Below, in pieces: positions 25,294 through 32,816 of a DNA stretch of 64,000 nucleotides; the first letter of the stretch is position 1, and each line of letters begins with the position of its first letter. The position numbers and the translations under genes were made by a program. Under the pieces are notes generated by a model. That model had not been told where the DNA came from. It was given only the letters and a program-made list of their open reading frames with translations, and did no database searches. This DNA comes from Flavobacterium sp. GT3R68 (GTDB lineage Bacteria; Bacteroidota; Bacteroidia; Flavobacteriales; Flavobacteriaceae), in assembly GCF_007109225.1 (NCBI RefSeq), contig NZ_VJZK01000001.1, forward strand, positions 392,731-456,730, read 5' to 3'.

Positions 25294-27417
25294 ATGACTA
25301 ATATCGATTTTATCAAACAATACGTTGCAACTGCAGCGATTAACATCCAGAATACCGTGCAATTGCTTCAGGAAGATTGTACGATTCCCTTTATTTCCCG
25401 TTACCGAAAAGACAAAACTGGAAACCTTGATGAGGTGCTGATAGAACAGATAGCCAAACTCCAGAAAGATTACGAAACTATCGTCAAGCGAAAAGAAGCC
25501 ATTTTAAAATCCATTCAGGAACAACATGCACTGACTCCGGAATTAGACAAAAAAATCCAGCAAAGTTTTGATCTGAATGAATTGGAGGATTTTTACCTGC
25601 CTTTCAAAAAGAAGAAAAAAACAAAAGCCGATGTCGCCCGGGAAAACGGACTGGAACCGCTGGCCAAAATAATCATGGCGCAAAATAATGAGGATATTGA
25701 TTTTGTAGCATCAAAATATTTAACCGATAAAGTTATTAATGAAGATGAAGCGCTGCAGGGCGCCAGAGACATTATTGCCGAGTGGATCAATGAGAATATT
25801 TATGTGCGGAAGCAAATGCGAAGACTTTTTCAGCGCAAGTCCACCATTACAACCAAAGTAGTTAAAGCCAAAAAAGACGATGAGAAAGCGCAGAAATTTG
25901 ATCAGTATTTTGACTGGTCGGAAGGATTAACCAAAACGCCTTCCCACCGGCTATTAGCCATGCTTCGCGCTGAGAATGAAGGATTCGTCAAAATGAAAAT
26001 AGAAGTTGAAACTGATGAAGCTTTGGATTTAATTGAAGAACAGATTATTAAAAAAAATAGCGATGCCAAACCGCATTTGCAATTAGCCATACAGGACAGT
26101 TACAAAAGATTGCTCGCTCCGGCGATTTCAAATGAAACCCTTCAGGAAGCAAAAGCCAAAGCCGATGCTAATTCCATCCAGGTTTTCGCCAATAACTTGA
26201 GCCAATTATTATTGGCACCACCTTTGGGAGAAAAGAGAATCCTGGCAATCGACCCGGGTTTCCGTAGTGGCTGTAAAGTGGTTTGCCTGGATGAAAGGGG
26301 AGATTTACTTTACAATGAAACGATTTTTCCGCATGCGCCGCAAAATGAATCGGCTATTGCGATGAAAAAAATCCGCTCGATGGTTAATGCCTATAAGATT
26401 GATGCGATTTCGATTGGCAACGGCACCGCATCACGTGAAACCGAATTTTTCATCAAGAAAATCGCTTTCGATAAACCCGTGCAGGTTTTCATAGTAAGCG
26501 AGGCAGGCGCTTCAGTATATTCGGCGTCCAAAATTGCGAGGGATGAATTTCCTAATTACGATGTGACGGTTCGGGGTTCGGTTTCGATCGGTAGACGCTT
26601 ATCTGATCCGTTGGCCGAATTGGTAAAAATAGATCCGAAAGCAATCGGCGTAGGCCAATACCAGCACGATGTGGATCAGACGAAATTGAAAGAAGAACTG
26701 GATACGGTTGTGGTGCGCTGCGTAAATTCGGTCGGAATCAACATTAATACCGCAAGCAAACATTTATTGAGTTATGTGAGTGGAATAGGAGAGAAGCTTG
26801 CCGAAAACATTGTACAGTATCGTGCCGAAAATGGCCCTTTTGAAGATCGGAAACAACTTAAAAAGGTGCCTCGTCTGGGCGAAAAGGCATTCCAGCAAGG
26901 AGTGGCTTTCATCCGGATTTCGAACGCCAAAAATCCTTTGGACAATTCGGCGGTACATCCTGAAGCTTACCCAATTGTGGAAAAGATGGCCAAAGACCTG
27001 AAACTGTCGGTACAGGAATTGATTGCGAACAAAGAAAAAACAGCTTTGATCAAACCGGAAAATTACGTCACCCCGGAAATAGGATTGTTGGGATTGAAGG
27101 ATATTATCAAAGAATTGGAAAAGCCGGGTTTGGATCCCAGAAAATCAGCTAAGGTCTTTGAATTTGACCCGAACATAAAAAGCATCAAAGATTTGAGAAC
27201 CGGAATGATTTTACCGGGAATTGTCAATAACATCACCAATTTCGGTTGTTTTGTCGATGTCGGAATCAAAGAAAGCGGATTGGTTCATATTTCCCAACTC
27301 AAAGCGGGTTTTGTGTCAGACGTGAATGAAGTGGTAAAGCTTCATCAACACGTGCAGGTAAAAGTCACCGAAGTGGATGAGGAACGAAAAAGAGTGCAGC
27401 TGAGTATGGTTTTGTAG
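25294..27417 (+). CDS. tex: RNA-binding transcriptional accessory protein Tex
   Basis: Tex is a conserved nucleic-acid-binding protein linked to transcription and RNA metabolism, related to eukaryotic Spt6. The 707-residue protein has the helical N-terminal Tex domain with CTIPFISRYRKDKTG near 27-41. A YqgF/RNase H-like domain begins ILAIDPGFRSGCKV near 314. A helix-hairpin-helix region carries VSGIGEKLAENIVQYR and VPRLGEKAFQQ (about 495-530), and a C-terminal S1 domain runs from about 635 to 705. Length and order are standard. A TATTTTTG box lies at 25255-25262. Confidence 0.96.
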   Translation: MTNIDFIKQYVATAAINIQNTVQLLQEDCTIPFISRYRKDKTGNLDEVLIEQIAKLQKDYETIVKRKEAILKSIQEQHALTPELDKKIQQSFDLNELEDFYLPFKKKKKTKADVARENGLEPLAKIIMAQNNEDIDFVASKYLTDKVINEDEALQGARDIIAEWINENIYVRKQMRRLFQRKSTITTKVVKAKKDDEKAQKFDQYFDWSEGLTKTPSHRLLAMLRAENEGFVKMKIEVETDEALDLIEEQIIKKNSDAKPHLQLAIQDSYKRLLAPAISNETLQEAKAKADANSIQVFANNLSQLLLAPPLGEKRILAIDPGFRSGCKVVCLDERGDLLYNETIFPHAPQNESAIAMKKIRSMVNAYKIDAISIGNGTASRETEFFIKKIAFDKPVQVFIVSEAGASVYSASKIARDEFPNYDVTVRGSVSIGRRLSDPLAELVKIDPKAIGVGQYQHDVDQTKLKEELDTVVVRCVNSVGININTASKHLLSYVSGIGEKLAENIVQYRAENGPFEDRKQLKKVPRLGEKAFQQGVAFIRISNAKNPLDNSAVHPEAYPIVEKMAKDLKLSVQELIANKEKTALIKPENYVTPEIGLLGLKDIIKELEKPGLDPRKSAKVFEFDPNIKSIKDLRTGMILPGIVNNITNFGCFVDVGIKESGLVHISQLKAGFVSDVNEVVKLHQHVQVKVTEVDEERKRVQLSMVL

Positions 27418-27418
27418 G

Positions 27419-27473
27419 AAAATAGAAATTCCAAATTCCAGCGATAATAATTGGAATTTGGAATTTCTATTTT
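27419..27473. terminator. long perfect hairpin between tex and the DUF1573 gene
   Basis: A 22-base stem (27419-27440 with 27452-27473) pairs perfectly around an 11-base loop. The left arm contains ATTCCAAATTCCA. It begins directly after the tex stop and lies between convergent genes, so it can terminate both. It is AT-rich and longer than the other terminators here. Confidence 0.7.
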
Positions 27474-27485
27474 AATATCCAAAAA

Positions 27486-27866
27486 TTATTCTTTTACGGT
27501 TCCTTTTATATAAATCGTGGTAAATGGTGGATTTGTATTTGCTTCTATAACAATAGAATTATTTATTTGTCCAACTTGATCTTTTTTTGGAATAAATTGT
27601 ACTTTAATTTTTGCAGATTCATTCTTTGAAACAATGGAATCTGAAATGATTGCGCCAGTGCATCCGCAACTTGTTCCTATCTGCGAAATCTCTAATTTTT
27701 TATCTGACGTGTTTTTCACCTCAAAAACGTGATTAACCGTGTCGTGTATAGAAATTGTTCCAAAATCAAATGTTTTTTCAGTTTTTAAGGTCGCATATTC
27801 TGATTTGCTCCTATTACAGGACATTGTAGTAATCACAAATAATCCTAAAATGATTTTATGTTTCAT
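27486..27866 (-). CDS. DUF1573 lipoprotein
   Basis: This 126-residue protein has a lipoprotein signal (KIILGLFVITTMSC, lipidated cysteine 17) and one DUF1573 beta-sandwich (about 25-125) with the hallmark GTSCGCTG (67-74). DUF1573 domains resemble MSP/ASH immunoglobulin-like folds and are common in Bacteroidota; their function is poorly known. Its ATG overlaps the stop of the thioredoxin-like gene by one base (TAATG), so translation is coupled. It is the last gene of the three-gene fulvocin-like operon. Confidence 0.87.
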   Translation of the reverse strand: MKHKIILGLFVITTMSCNRSKSEYATLKTEKTFDFGTISIHDTVNHVFEVKNTSDKKLEISQIGTSCGCTGAIISDSIVSKNESAKIKVQFIPKKDQVGQINNSIVIEANTNPPFTTIYIKGTVKE

Positions 27867-28714
27867 TATTTTATTTTGTTTAAGATGTCATAAAAATTAT
27901 TGTAGAATATATCTTTTTCCGTATTTAAATCGCCAACATATCTAATGGTTTGATTTTTATCTATAATTAAATATGTTGGGACCGCTTCAATATGAAGTGT
28001 TTTCGATATATTTTTGTCCGCATAGAGAGTTTGGAAACTATATTCATGTGTAAATTTTCGAACAGCTTCCTTTTTATCGATATCACGATCCAATGGGATA
28101 TTAACAGAATAGAAGCGGATAGTAGTATCGTCTTTAAACTCTTTTTTTAATTCGTCGAATTTAGGAAAAGCTTTAATACAATTTCCACAGGAAGAATTCC
28201 ATAAATCAAAAACCAAAATTTTCCCTTTTTCCTTTTTTAAATCAAAAAGAGTTCCATTTTCATTATAAATAGTCAAATCTGGTAACGGTTGACTAATCAT
28301 TTCATTTTTATGGTGACTGATAAAAACATAATAATTCGGTAAAAGATAAGTTGATAAACCAACGAATGTCATATATAGTATAGATGATTTCAGCAGGATC
28401 TTTGGTTCTGTTTTATATAAAATGGTCGCTAACGCTGTGGCAAAAAAACTAATTATAAAAATAGGAGCAGCCTTAAAACCAGAGTAAAGAAAAGAACCAA
28501 TAAAGAGAGCACTAATTAGACATATCCATATCCCGAATATGGAAAACCAATTTATTATTTTATTTTGAAATGGGCTCCGTTTTAACAAAAAGATTCCTCC
28601 AAAAAATAATAAGATTGCCGTCCCAATAAAGCGCACAGAAAAATGAAGAGGACTTAAAAAAATTACTGCACAGTTTAAAGCTATGCAGTAAAGTATAAAT
28701 TTTATTTTTTTCAT
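27866..28714 (-). CDS. membrane-anchored TlpA/thioredoxin-like protein
   Basis: This 282-residue protein has four to five predicted membrane helices in the first 135 residues. An extracytoplasmic thioredoxin-fold domain of the AhpC/TSA-TlpA type follows (about 145-282). The active-site motif is DLWNSSCGNC, with the cysteine pair near residues 173 and 176, and the cis-proline loop is AVPTYLIID. A reducing or disulfide-handling role outside the cytoplasm is expected. The ATG at 28712-28714 is preferred over an upstream in-frame start because it gives MKKIKFIL and a TAATG overlap with the gene before it. Adjacency to a protein with an eight-cysteine core suggests that protein as the client. Confidence 0.85.
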   Translation of the reverse strand: MKKIKFILYCIALNCAVIFLSPLHFSVRFIGTAILLFFGGIFLLKRSPFQNKIINWFSIFGIWICLISALFIGSFLYSGFKAAPIFIISFFATALATILYKTEPKILLKSSILYMTFVGLSTYLLPNYYVFISHHKNEMISQPLPDLTIYNENGTLFDLKKEKGKILVFDLWNSSCGNCIKAFPKFDELKKEFKDDTTIRFYSVNIPLDRDIDKKEAVRKFTHEYSFQTLYADKNISKTLHIEAVPTYLIIDKNQTIRYVGDLNTEKDIFYNNFYDILNKIK

Positions 28715-29304
28715 TATTCCAACAACCCACACTTTCCATTGCATTCCCAAGCCCAAAGAAAACCACATCCAGTAGCAGTTGCATCCGGACATCTTTTATC
28801 CTCACAACTTCCAGATGCTCCACAACCAACCAACGATCCTTTATTACAATTACATTTGTCGTTTGAACCTCCTCCAGAAATTATATTGCTATCTGGGTTA
28901 TAAAAAATCGCTTCAATATCACTCATTGTAAATGACGATTGTATTTTAATCAAATATTTTTTCACAAAAATATTCTTAAAATATGCTTTATAATCATCAT
29001 TTCCATTATTAAAAACCGAAACTTTGAGTTCCTTTTGTAATTCAACAATACATTGTTTTTGTTTACTATTTAAATTATTGTTTGCTAAAACCAATTCTAA
29101 TTTATCATTCCAAAGTTTTAATTTTTCTGACTGATTTAAAAGTCTATAGGCAACTCTTTTAGAAATAGCGTCATTTATTTCAAGGACATTTTTAATTTTG
29201 ATAAGATTAACTTTGTCCGATACATTGTCCTTGTTATCAATGTCATTTGTTGAACATGAGAACATCGCAAGAGATGCGATGAAAATGAAAACGATTTTTT
29301 TCAT
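28714..29304 (-). CDS. fulvocin C-like cysteine-rich lipoprotein
   Basis: This 196-residue protein has a lipoprotein signal (FIASLAMFSC, cysteine 17) and a helical, asparagine/lysine-rich middle (about 30-135). A GGG linker precedes a compact cysteine-rich tail. The tail (151-196) has eight cysteines with spacing C-x-C-x7-C-x5-C-x4-C-x7-C-x7-C-x3-C and a TGCG turn. This resembles the myxobacterial bacteriocin fulvocin C, which I recall as an eight-cysteine, four-disulfide peptide. Database entries call such proteins bacteriocin fulvocin C-related. Antibacterial activity is not shown. It is the first gene of an overlapping three-gene operon with a thioredoxin-like and a DUF1573 gene. A CAAAAATA (-7 box on the minus strand) lies at 29347-29354. 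Confidence 0.75.
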   Translation of the reverse strand: MKKIVFIFIASLAMFSCSTNDIDNKDNVSDKVNLIKIKNVLEINDAISKRVAYRLLNQSEKLKLWNDKLELVLANNNLNSKQKQCIVELQKELKVSVFNNGNDDYKAYFKNIFVKKYLIKIQSSFTMSDIEAIFYNPDSNIISGGGSNDKCNCNKGSLVGCGASGSCEDKRCPDATATGCGFLWAWECNGKCGLLE

Positions 29305-29466
29305 ACTGATTTTTGTTTAAAATTAAATATTATGGTTATAAACGCACAAAAATAAGTAAACTTTTCTTACATTTTCATACTTAACCCAAAAATTTAACTG
29401 ACAAAACTTTTCACTGAAGAGGTAAAGTTCCATCAGAACCTGCAGGAAGGCTTAGCCATTGTCCAT

Positions 29467-29499
29467 AAAAAAAGTCCCGAGAATATCGGGACTTTTTTT
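29467..29499. terminator. terminator of tatA
   Basis: AAAAAAAGTCCCGA and TCGGGACTTTTTTT form a perfect 14-base stem around GAATA. It touches the tatA stop codon. The gap from here to 29305 has no gene I can support. Confidence 0.9.
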
Positions 29500-29671
29500 A
29501 TTTTTTTTCTTCTTCCTTTTTATCGGCAGGTTGTTCATCCTTAGCCGCATTTTTGAATTCTTTAATACCGCTTCCAAGACCTTTCATCAATTCCGGAATT
29601 TTTTTACCTCCAAAAAGTAATAATATGACAGCTAATATAATAAGGATTTCTGTAACTCCAAATCTTCCCAT
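29498..29671 (-). CDS. tatA: twin-arginine translocase subunit TatA/E
   Basis: This 57-codon gene encodes a TatA/E protein, which forms the pore-like assembly of the Sec-independent Tat export system. It begins [22 protein letters not shown], a single N-terminal membrane helix. The diagnostic [21 protein letters not shown] amphipathic helix follows, then a charged, lysine/glutamate-rich tail. All family landmarks are present, so it is full length despite its small size. Neither tatC nor tatB lies in the window. A CAAAGGTA (-7 box on the minus strand) lies at 29721-29728. Confidence 0.93.
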   Translation of the reverse strand: MGRFGVTEILIILAVILLLFGGKKIPELMKGLGSGIKEFKNAAKDEQPADKKEEEKK

Positions 29672-29871
29672 GATTGTGATTATTAATGCCTAAGCAAATT
29701 TTGTAATAAAAATGTTTATACAAAGGTAAAAAGAAAAAGTCACTATGAAGTATATATTTAACGATTTTAAATTGTTAAAACTTTTGCAACTAAATTTTAG
29801 ATTGCAACAACAATTAAGGAAGGGCCGACAACCCACTTAATTTGTTATATTTGTATCACAAATCAGTAAAG

Positions 29872-30363
29872 ATGTCCCAGAAAAGGCTAAAAAGACAGGT
29901 TTTAAAGAAAAAGTTATTCGCCAAAAACCGCCTGGTTATATTGAATGAAGATACTTTTGAAGAAATATTCTCCTTAAAACTAACCTTGATGAATGTGTTC
30001 GTTGTCGCTACTTTGGGAGCGGTGGTCATTATATTTGTAACTACCTATATTATCGCCTTTACCCCATTGCGAGAATTTATTCCCGGATATTCTTCTTCAC
30101 AACTGAAAAGGGAAGCAACCGAATTGTCCTTGAAATCCGATTCTTTAGCCTACGCCCTTAAGAAAAACGAAGCCTATATCAGTTCCATCCAAAAAGTGTT
30201 AACGGGAGAATTGGAATTTGCGCAAGTCAATAAAGATTCCATTATGGCGGCTGATATAACCGATCCGTCCACAGTAACACTTGAGCCTTCGGAAGAAGAT
30301 TTAAAATTGCGGGAAGAAGTTGCCAACGAAGAAAATAATAATCAAAAAACAAAAACGAAATAG
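29872..30363 (+). CDS. membrane protein like the N-terminus of M23 metallopeptidases, peptidase absent
   Basis: This 163-residue protein starts with a basic cytosolic segment containing KNRLVILNEDTFEE. One membrane helix follows (about 40-62), then TPLREFIPGYSS and a periplasmic coiled coil (about 80-125, ending SIQKVLTGELEF). This is how flavobacterial M23 peptidoglycan endopeptidases begin, but the chain ends in a charged tail (NNNQKTKTK) and has no LytM/M23 domain. Only 35 bases separate it from the GH3 gene, so no peptidase remnant follows. It is either a deletion derivative or a peptidase-free paralogue that could act as a regulator. The upstream in-frame TTG overlaps a TATATTTG promoter box (29846-29853), so the ATG at 29872 is used. 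Confidence 0.75.
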   Translation: MSQKRLKRQVLKKKLFAKNRLVILNEDTFEEIFSLKLTLMNVFVVATLGAVVIIFVTTYIIAFTPLREFIPGYSSSQLKREATELSLKSDSLAYALKKNEAYISSIQKVLTGELEFAQVNKDSIMAADITDPSTVTLEPSEEDLKLREEVANEENNNQKTKTK

Positions 30364-30398
30364 CAACCACTTTTTCTTTTTAAGAATCGCATATAAAA

Positions 30399-31886
30399 AT
30401 GTCAATAAAGTCAGCCGCAGCAAGAATTTTTGCCAAAAAAATATACAAAAAAACCCAAGCCTGGGCTACGAATCCTGTAGCGACCCAGCAAAAAGTTTTT
30501 CTGAGTTTAATCCGTCAGGCGAAAAAAACGAAGTTTGGGACTGATCATCATTTTGACCAGATAAAAACTACAGCAGATTTTGCAAAAAAAGTTCCGATCC
30601 GGGATTATGAAGCTTTGAAGCTGTATGTTGATAGGGTTGTAGAAGGTCAGGAAAACGTACTCTGGAAAGGCAAACCACTTTATTTTGCCAAAACATCCGG
30701 AACCACATCCGGCGCCAAATACATTCCTTTGACCAAAGAATCGATGCCCTTCCATATTGAAGCGGCGCGAAACGCAATACTGCATTACATCCATGAAACC
30801 GGAAAAGCTGATTTTGTCGACGGAAAAATGATTTTCCTTCAGGGAAGCCCCGTTCTGGAAGAAAAAAACGGAATCAAACTCGGAAGATTATCCGGAATCG
30901 TGGCGCATTTTGTTCCGCAATACCTGCAAAAAAACCGGATGCCGTCGTGGGAAACCAACTGCATAGAAGACTGGGAAACCAAAGTCGATACCATTGTAAA
31001 TGAAACATTTGACAAGGATATGACCGTGATTTCCGGTATCCCGTCTTGGGTCCAGATGTATTTTGAACGACTGTACGAAAAAGGAGGGAAGCCTGTCGGC
31101 GATTTGTTCAAAAACTTTAATCTGTTCATTTATGGCGGCGTCAATTATGAACCGTATCGTGCCAAATTTGAAAATCTGATTGGCCGGAAGGTAGACAGTA
31201 TCGAGCTGTTTCCTGCTTCCGAAGGATTTTTTGCCTATCAGGATTCCCAAAAAGAAAAAGGAATGCTCCTGTTATTGAATTCCGGAATCTTTTATGAATT
31301 TATAAAATCTGACGAATTTTTTACCGAAAATCCAAAACGCCATACCATTGCCGAAGTTGAATTGGGAGTGAATTATGTTTTGATCATTTCTACCAATGCA
31401 GGACTTTGGGCGTATAATATTGGCGATACCGTGCAATTTACCTCGTTAAAACCCTACCGTGTGATTGTATCGGGAAGAATCAAACATTACATTTCAGCTT
31501 TCGGGGAACATGTGATCGGAAAGGAAGTTGAGTCGGCGTTGCAGGAAGCGATGGCGGCAACCCATGTTCGTGTTAACGAATTTACCGTGGCGCCTCAAAT
31601 CACTCCGGCCAACGGATTACCGTATCACGAATGGTTTATTGAATTTGAAAACGAACCGGAAAACATAGCTGCATTTACAACAGCAATTGATCGTGCGATG
31701 CGCAAACAAAACGCCTACTACGACGATTTGATTACGGGGAAAGTGCTTCGGGAGTTGGTGATTACCAAAATAACGAAAAACGGTTTTCAGGACTATATGA
31801 AATCCATAGGGAAACTGGGCGGACAAAATAAAATCCCAAGACTCAGTAATGATAGAAAGATTGCAGAGGTCTTAAAAACAGAATAG
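30399..31886 (+). CDS. GH3 auxin-responsive promoter family protein
   Basis: This 495-residue protein is a GH3-fold, ANL-type adenylating enzyme. The nucleotide-binding loop is KTSGTTSGAKYIPLT (near 102-116), with YGGVNYEPY and ELFPASEGFFAYQ further on, and SGRIKHYISAFGEHVIG near 360-376. Plant GH3 enzymes join amino acids to acyl hormones. The bacterial substrates are unknown. It follows the M23-like gene by 35 bases and is followed by a secreted protein 6 bases later, so the three probably form one transcript. Confidence 0.9.
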   Translation: MSIKSAAARIFAKKIYKKTQAWATNPVATQQKVFLSLIRQAKKTKFGTDHHFDQIKTTADFAKKVPIRDYEALKLYVDRVVEGQENVLWKGKPLYFAKTSGTTSGAKYIPLTKESMPFHIEAARNAILHYIHETGKADFVDGKMIFLQGSPVLEEKNGIKLGRLSGIVAHFVPQYLQKNRMPSWETNCIEDWETKVDTIVNETFDKDMTVISGIPSWVQMYFERLYEKGGKPVGDLFKNFNLFIYGGVNYEPYRAKFENLIGRKVDSIELFPASEGFFAYQDSQKEKGMLLLLNSGIFYEFIKSDEFFTENPKRHTIAEVELGVNYVLIISTNAGLWAYNIGDTVQFTSLKPYRVIVSGRIKHYISAFGEHVIGKEVESALQEAMAATHVRVNEFTVAPQITPANGLPYHEWFIEFENEPENIAAFTTAIDRAMRKQNAYYDDLITGKVLRELVITKITKNGFQDYMKSIGKLGGQNKIPRLSNDRKIAEVLKTE

Positions 31887-31892
31887 ATAAGG

Positions 31893-32774
31893 ATGCTAAA
31901 TAAGATATTTTCAATACTCATTTTTTTAATTACACTCACTTTTTCAGCTCAGACAAAGGGAGTTGTTCTGGACAGTATTTCCGGCAAGCCGATCCCGTAT
32001 GTGAATATTTGGGTAGAAAACGAGAATATCGGAACCACTTCCGAAGAAACGGGCGAATTCAGTATCGGTTCAACCGAAAAAAACAAAAACTTAATTTTTT
32101 CCGTATTGGGTTTTGAAAAAAAAATCATTAAGGTATCTGAAGCCCGACAAGTAAAATTGAAACCAATTGCCTATCAACTGGATGAGGTTGTTCTTTCCAG
32201 AAGGAAAAATACAAAGCAAATAGAAATTGGTAAAGTTAAAGGTGGATATCTTGAAGCATTTGAAAATGGGCCGAGGATTGATGTCAAATTTTTCCCTTAT
32301 TATACTAAATACAAAAAAACCAAATACATAAAAAAAGTTACCATATCGGCAGAGAGTCAGATAGAAAACACCACGGTTAAAATTCATTTCTATAATGTGG
32401 ATACTAACGGTTTTCCTGGTGAAGAACTGCTAAAAAACGACTTAATTGTTAAATTGAAAAAAGGAGTATTTACCAATAGGTTTGATGTAACGGAATTTGA
32501 TTTAAAAATACCGAAAAACGGAATTTTTGTAGGACTAGAGAAATTAATAATAGAAAAGAATAAAATTGAAAAAATTATTACAGATCCCTATACCAAAAAA
32601 GTAACTATTTACAAAACATATTCTCCCTTGGTATTATATAATTATGTGGAGAGAGATGTCTTATATACGTTTTCGGGAGGAAAATGGAAACAGCAAATTA
32701 ATGTCAATACCCTTGATTCCTCTGATAAAAAGAAGGTATACGAACCGGCAATAAATTTAATACTGACCAATTAA
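31893..32774 (+). CDS. carboxypeptidase-regulatory-like domain protein
   Basis: This 293-residue exported protein has a signal peptide (about 1-19, ending LTFSA). A carboxypeptidase-regulatory-like beta-sandwich follows (about 22-95), marked by GVVLDSISGKPIPYVNIWVEN, TTSEETGEFSI and LVLSVLGFE-like LIFSVLGFEKK. It then has the short QLDEVVLS segment seen at the start of TonB-type receptors. The remaining 190 residues are beta-rich and not a named family to me. It ends without a barrel, so it is not a SusC-type transporter. Its role on the surface is unknown. Confidence 0.8.
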   Translation: MLNKIFSILIFLITLTFSAQTKGVVLDSISGKPIPYVNIWVENENIGTTSEETGEFSIGSTEKNKNLIFSVLGFEKKIIKVSEARQVKLKPIAYQLDEVVLSRRKNTKQIEIGKVKGGYLEAFENGPRIDVKFFPYYTKYKKTKYIKKVTISAESQIENTTVKIHFYNVDTNGFPGEELLKNDLIVKLKKGVFTNRFDVTEFDLKIPKNGIFVGLEKLIIEKNKIEKIITDPYTKKVTIYKTYSPLVLYNYVERDVLYTFSGGKWKQQINVNTLDSSDKKKVYEPAINLILTN

Positions 32775-32816
32775 AAAATAAAAAACTTACATTTGCAGGT
32801 TAGAAAATAAATTATA

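Noticed and set aside
29380..29466. A short coding-like stretch on both strands before the tatA terminator.
   Set aside because: It is bounded by stops, has no start or recognisable motif, and could be a remnant or chance.
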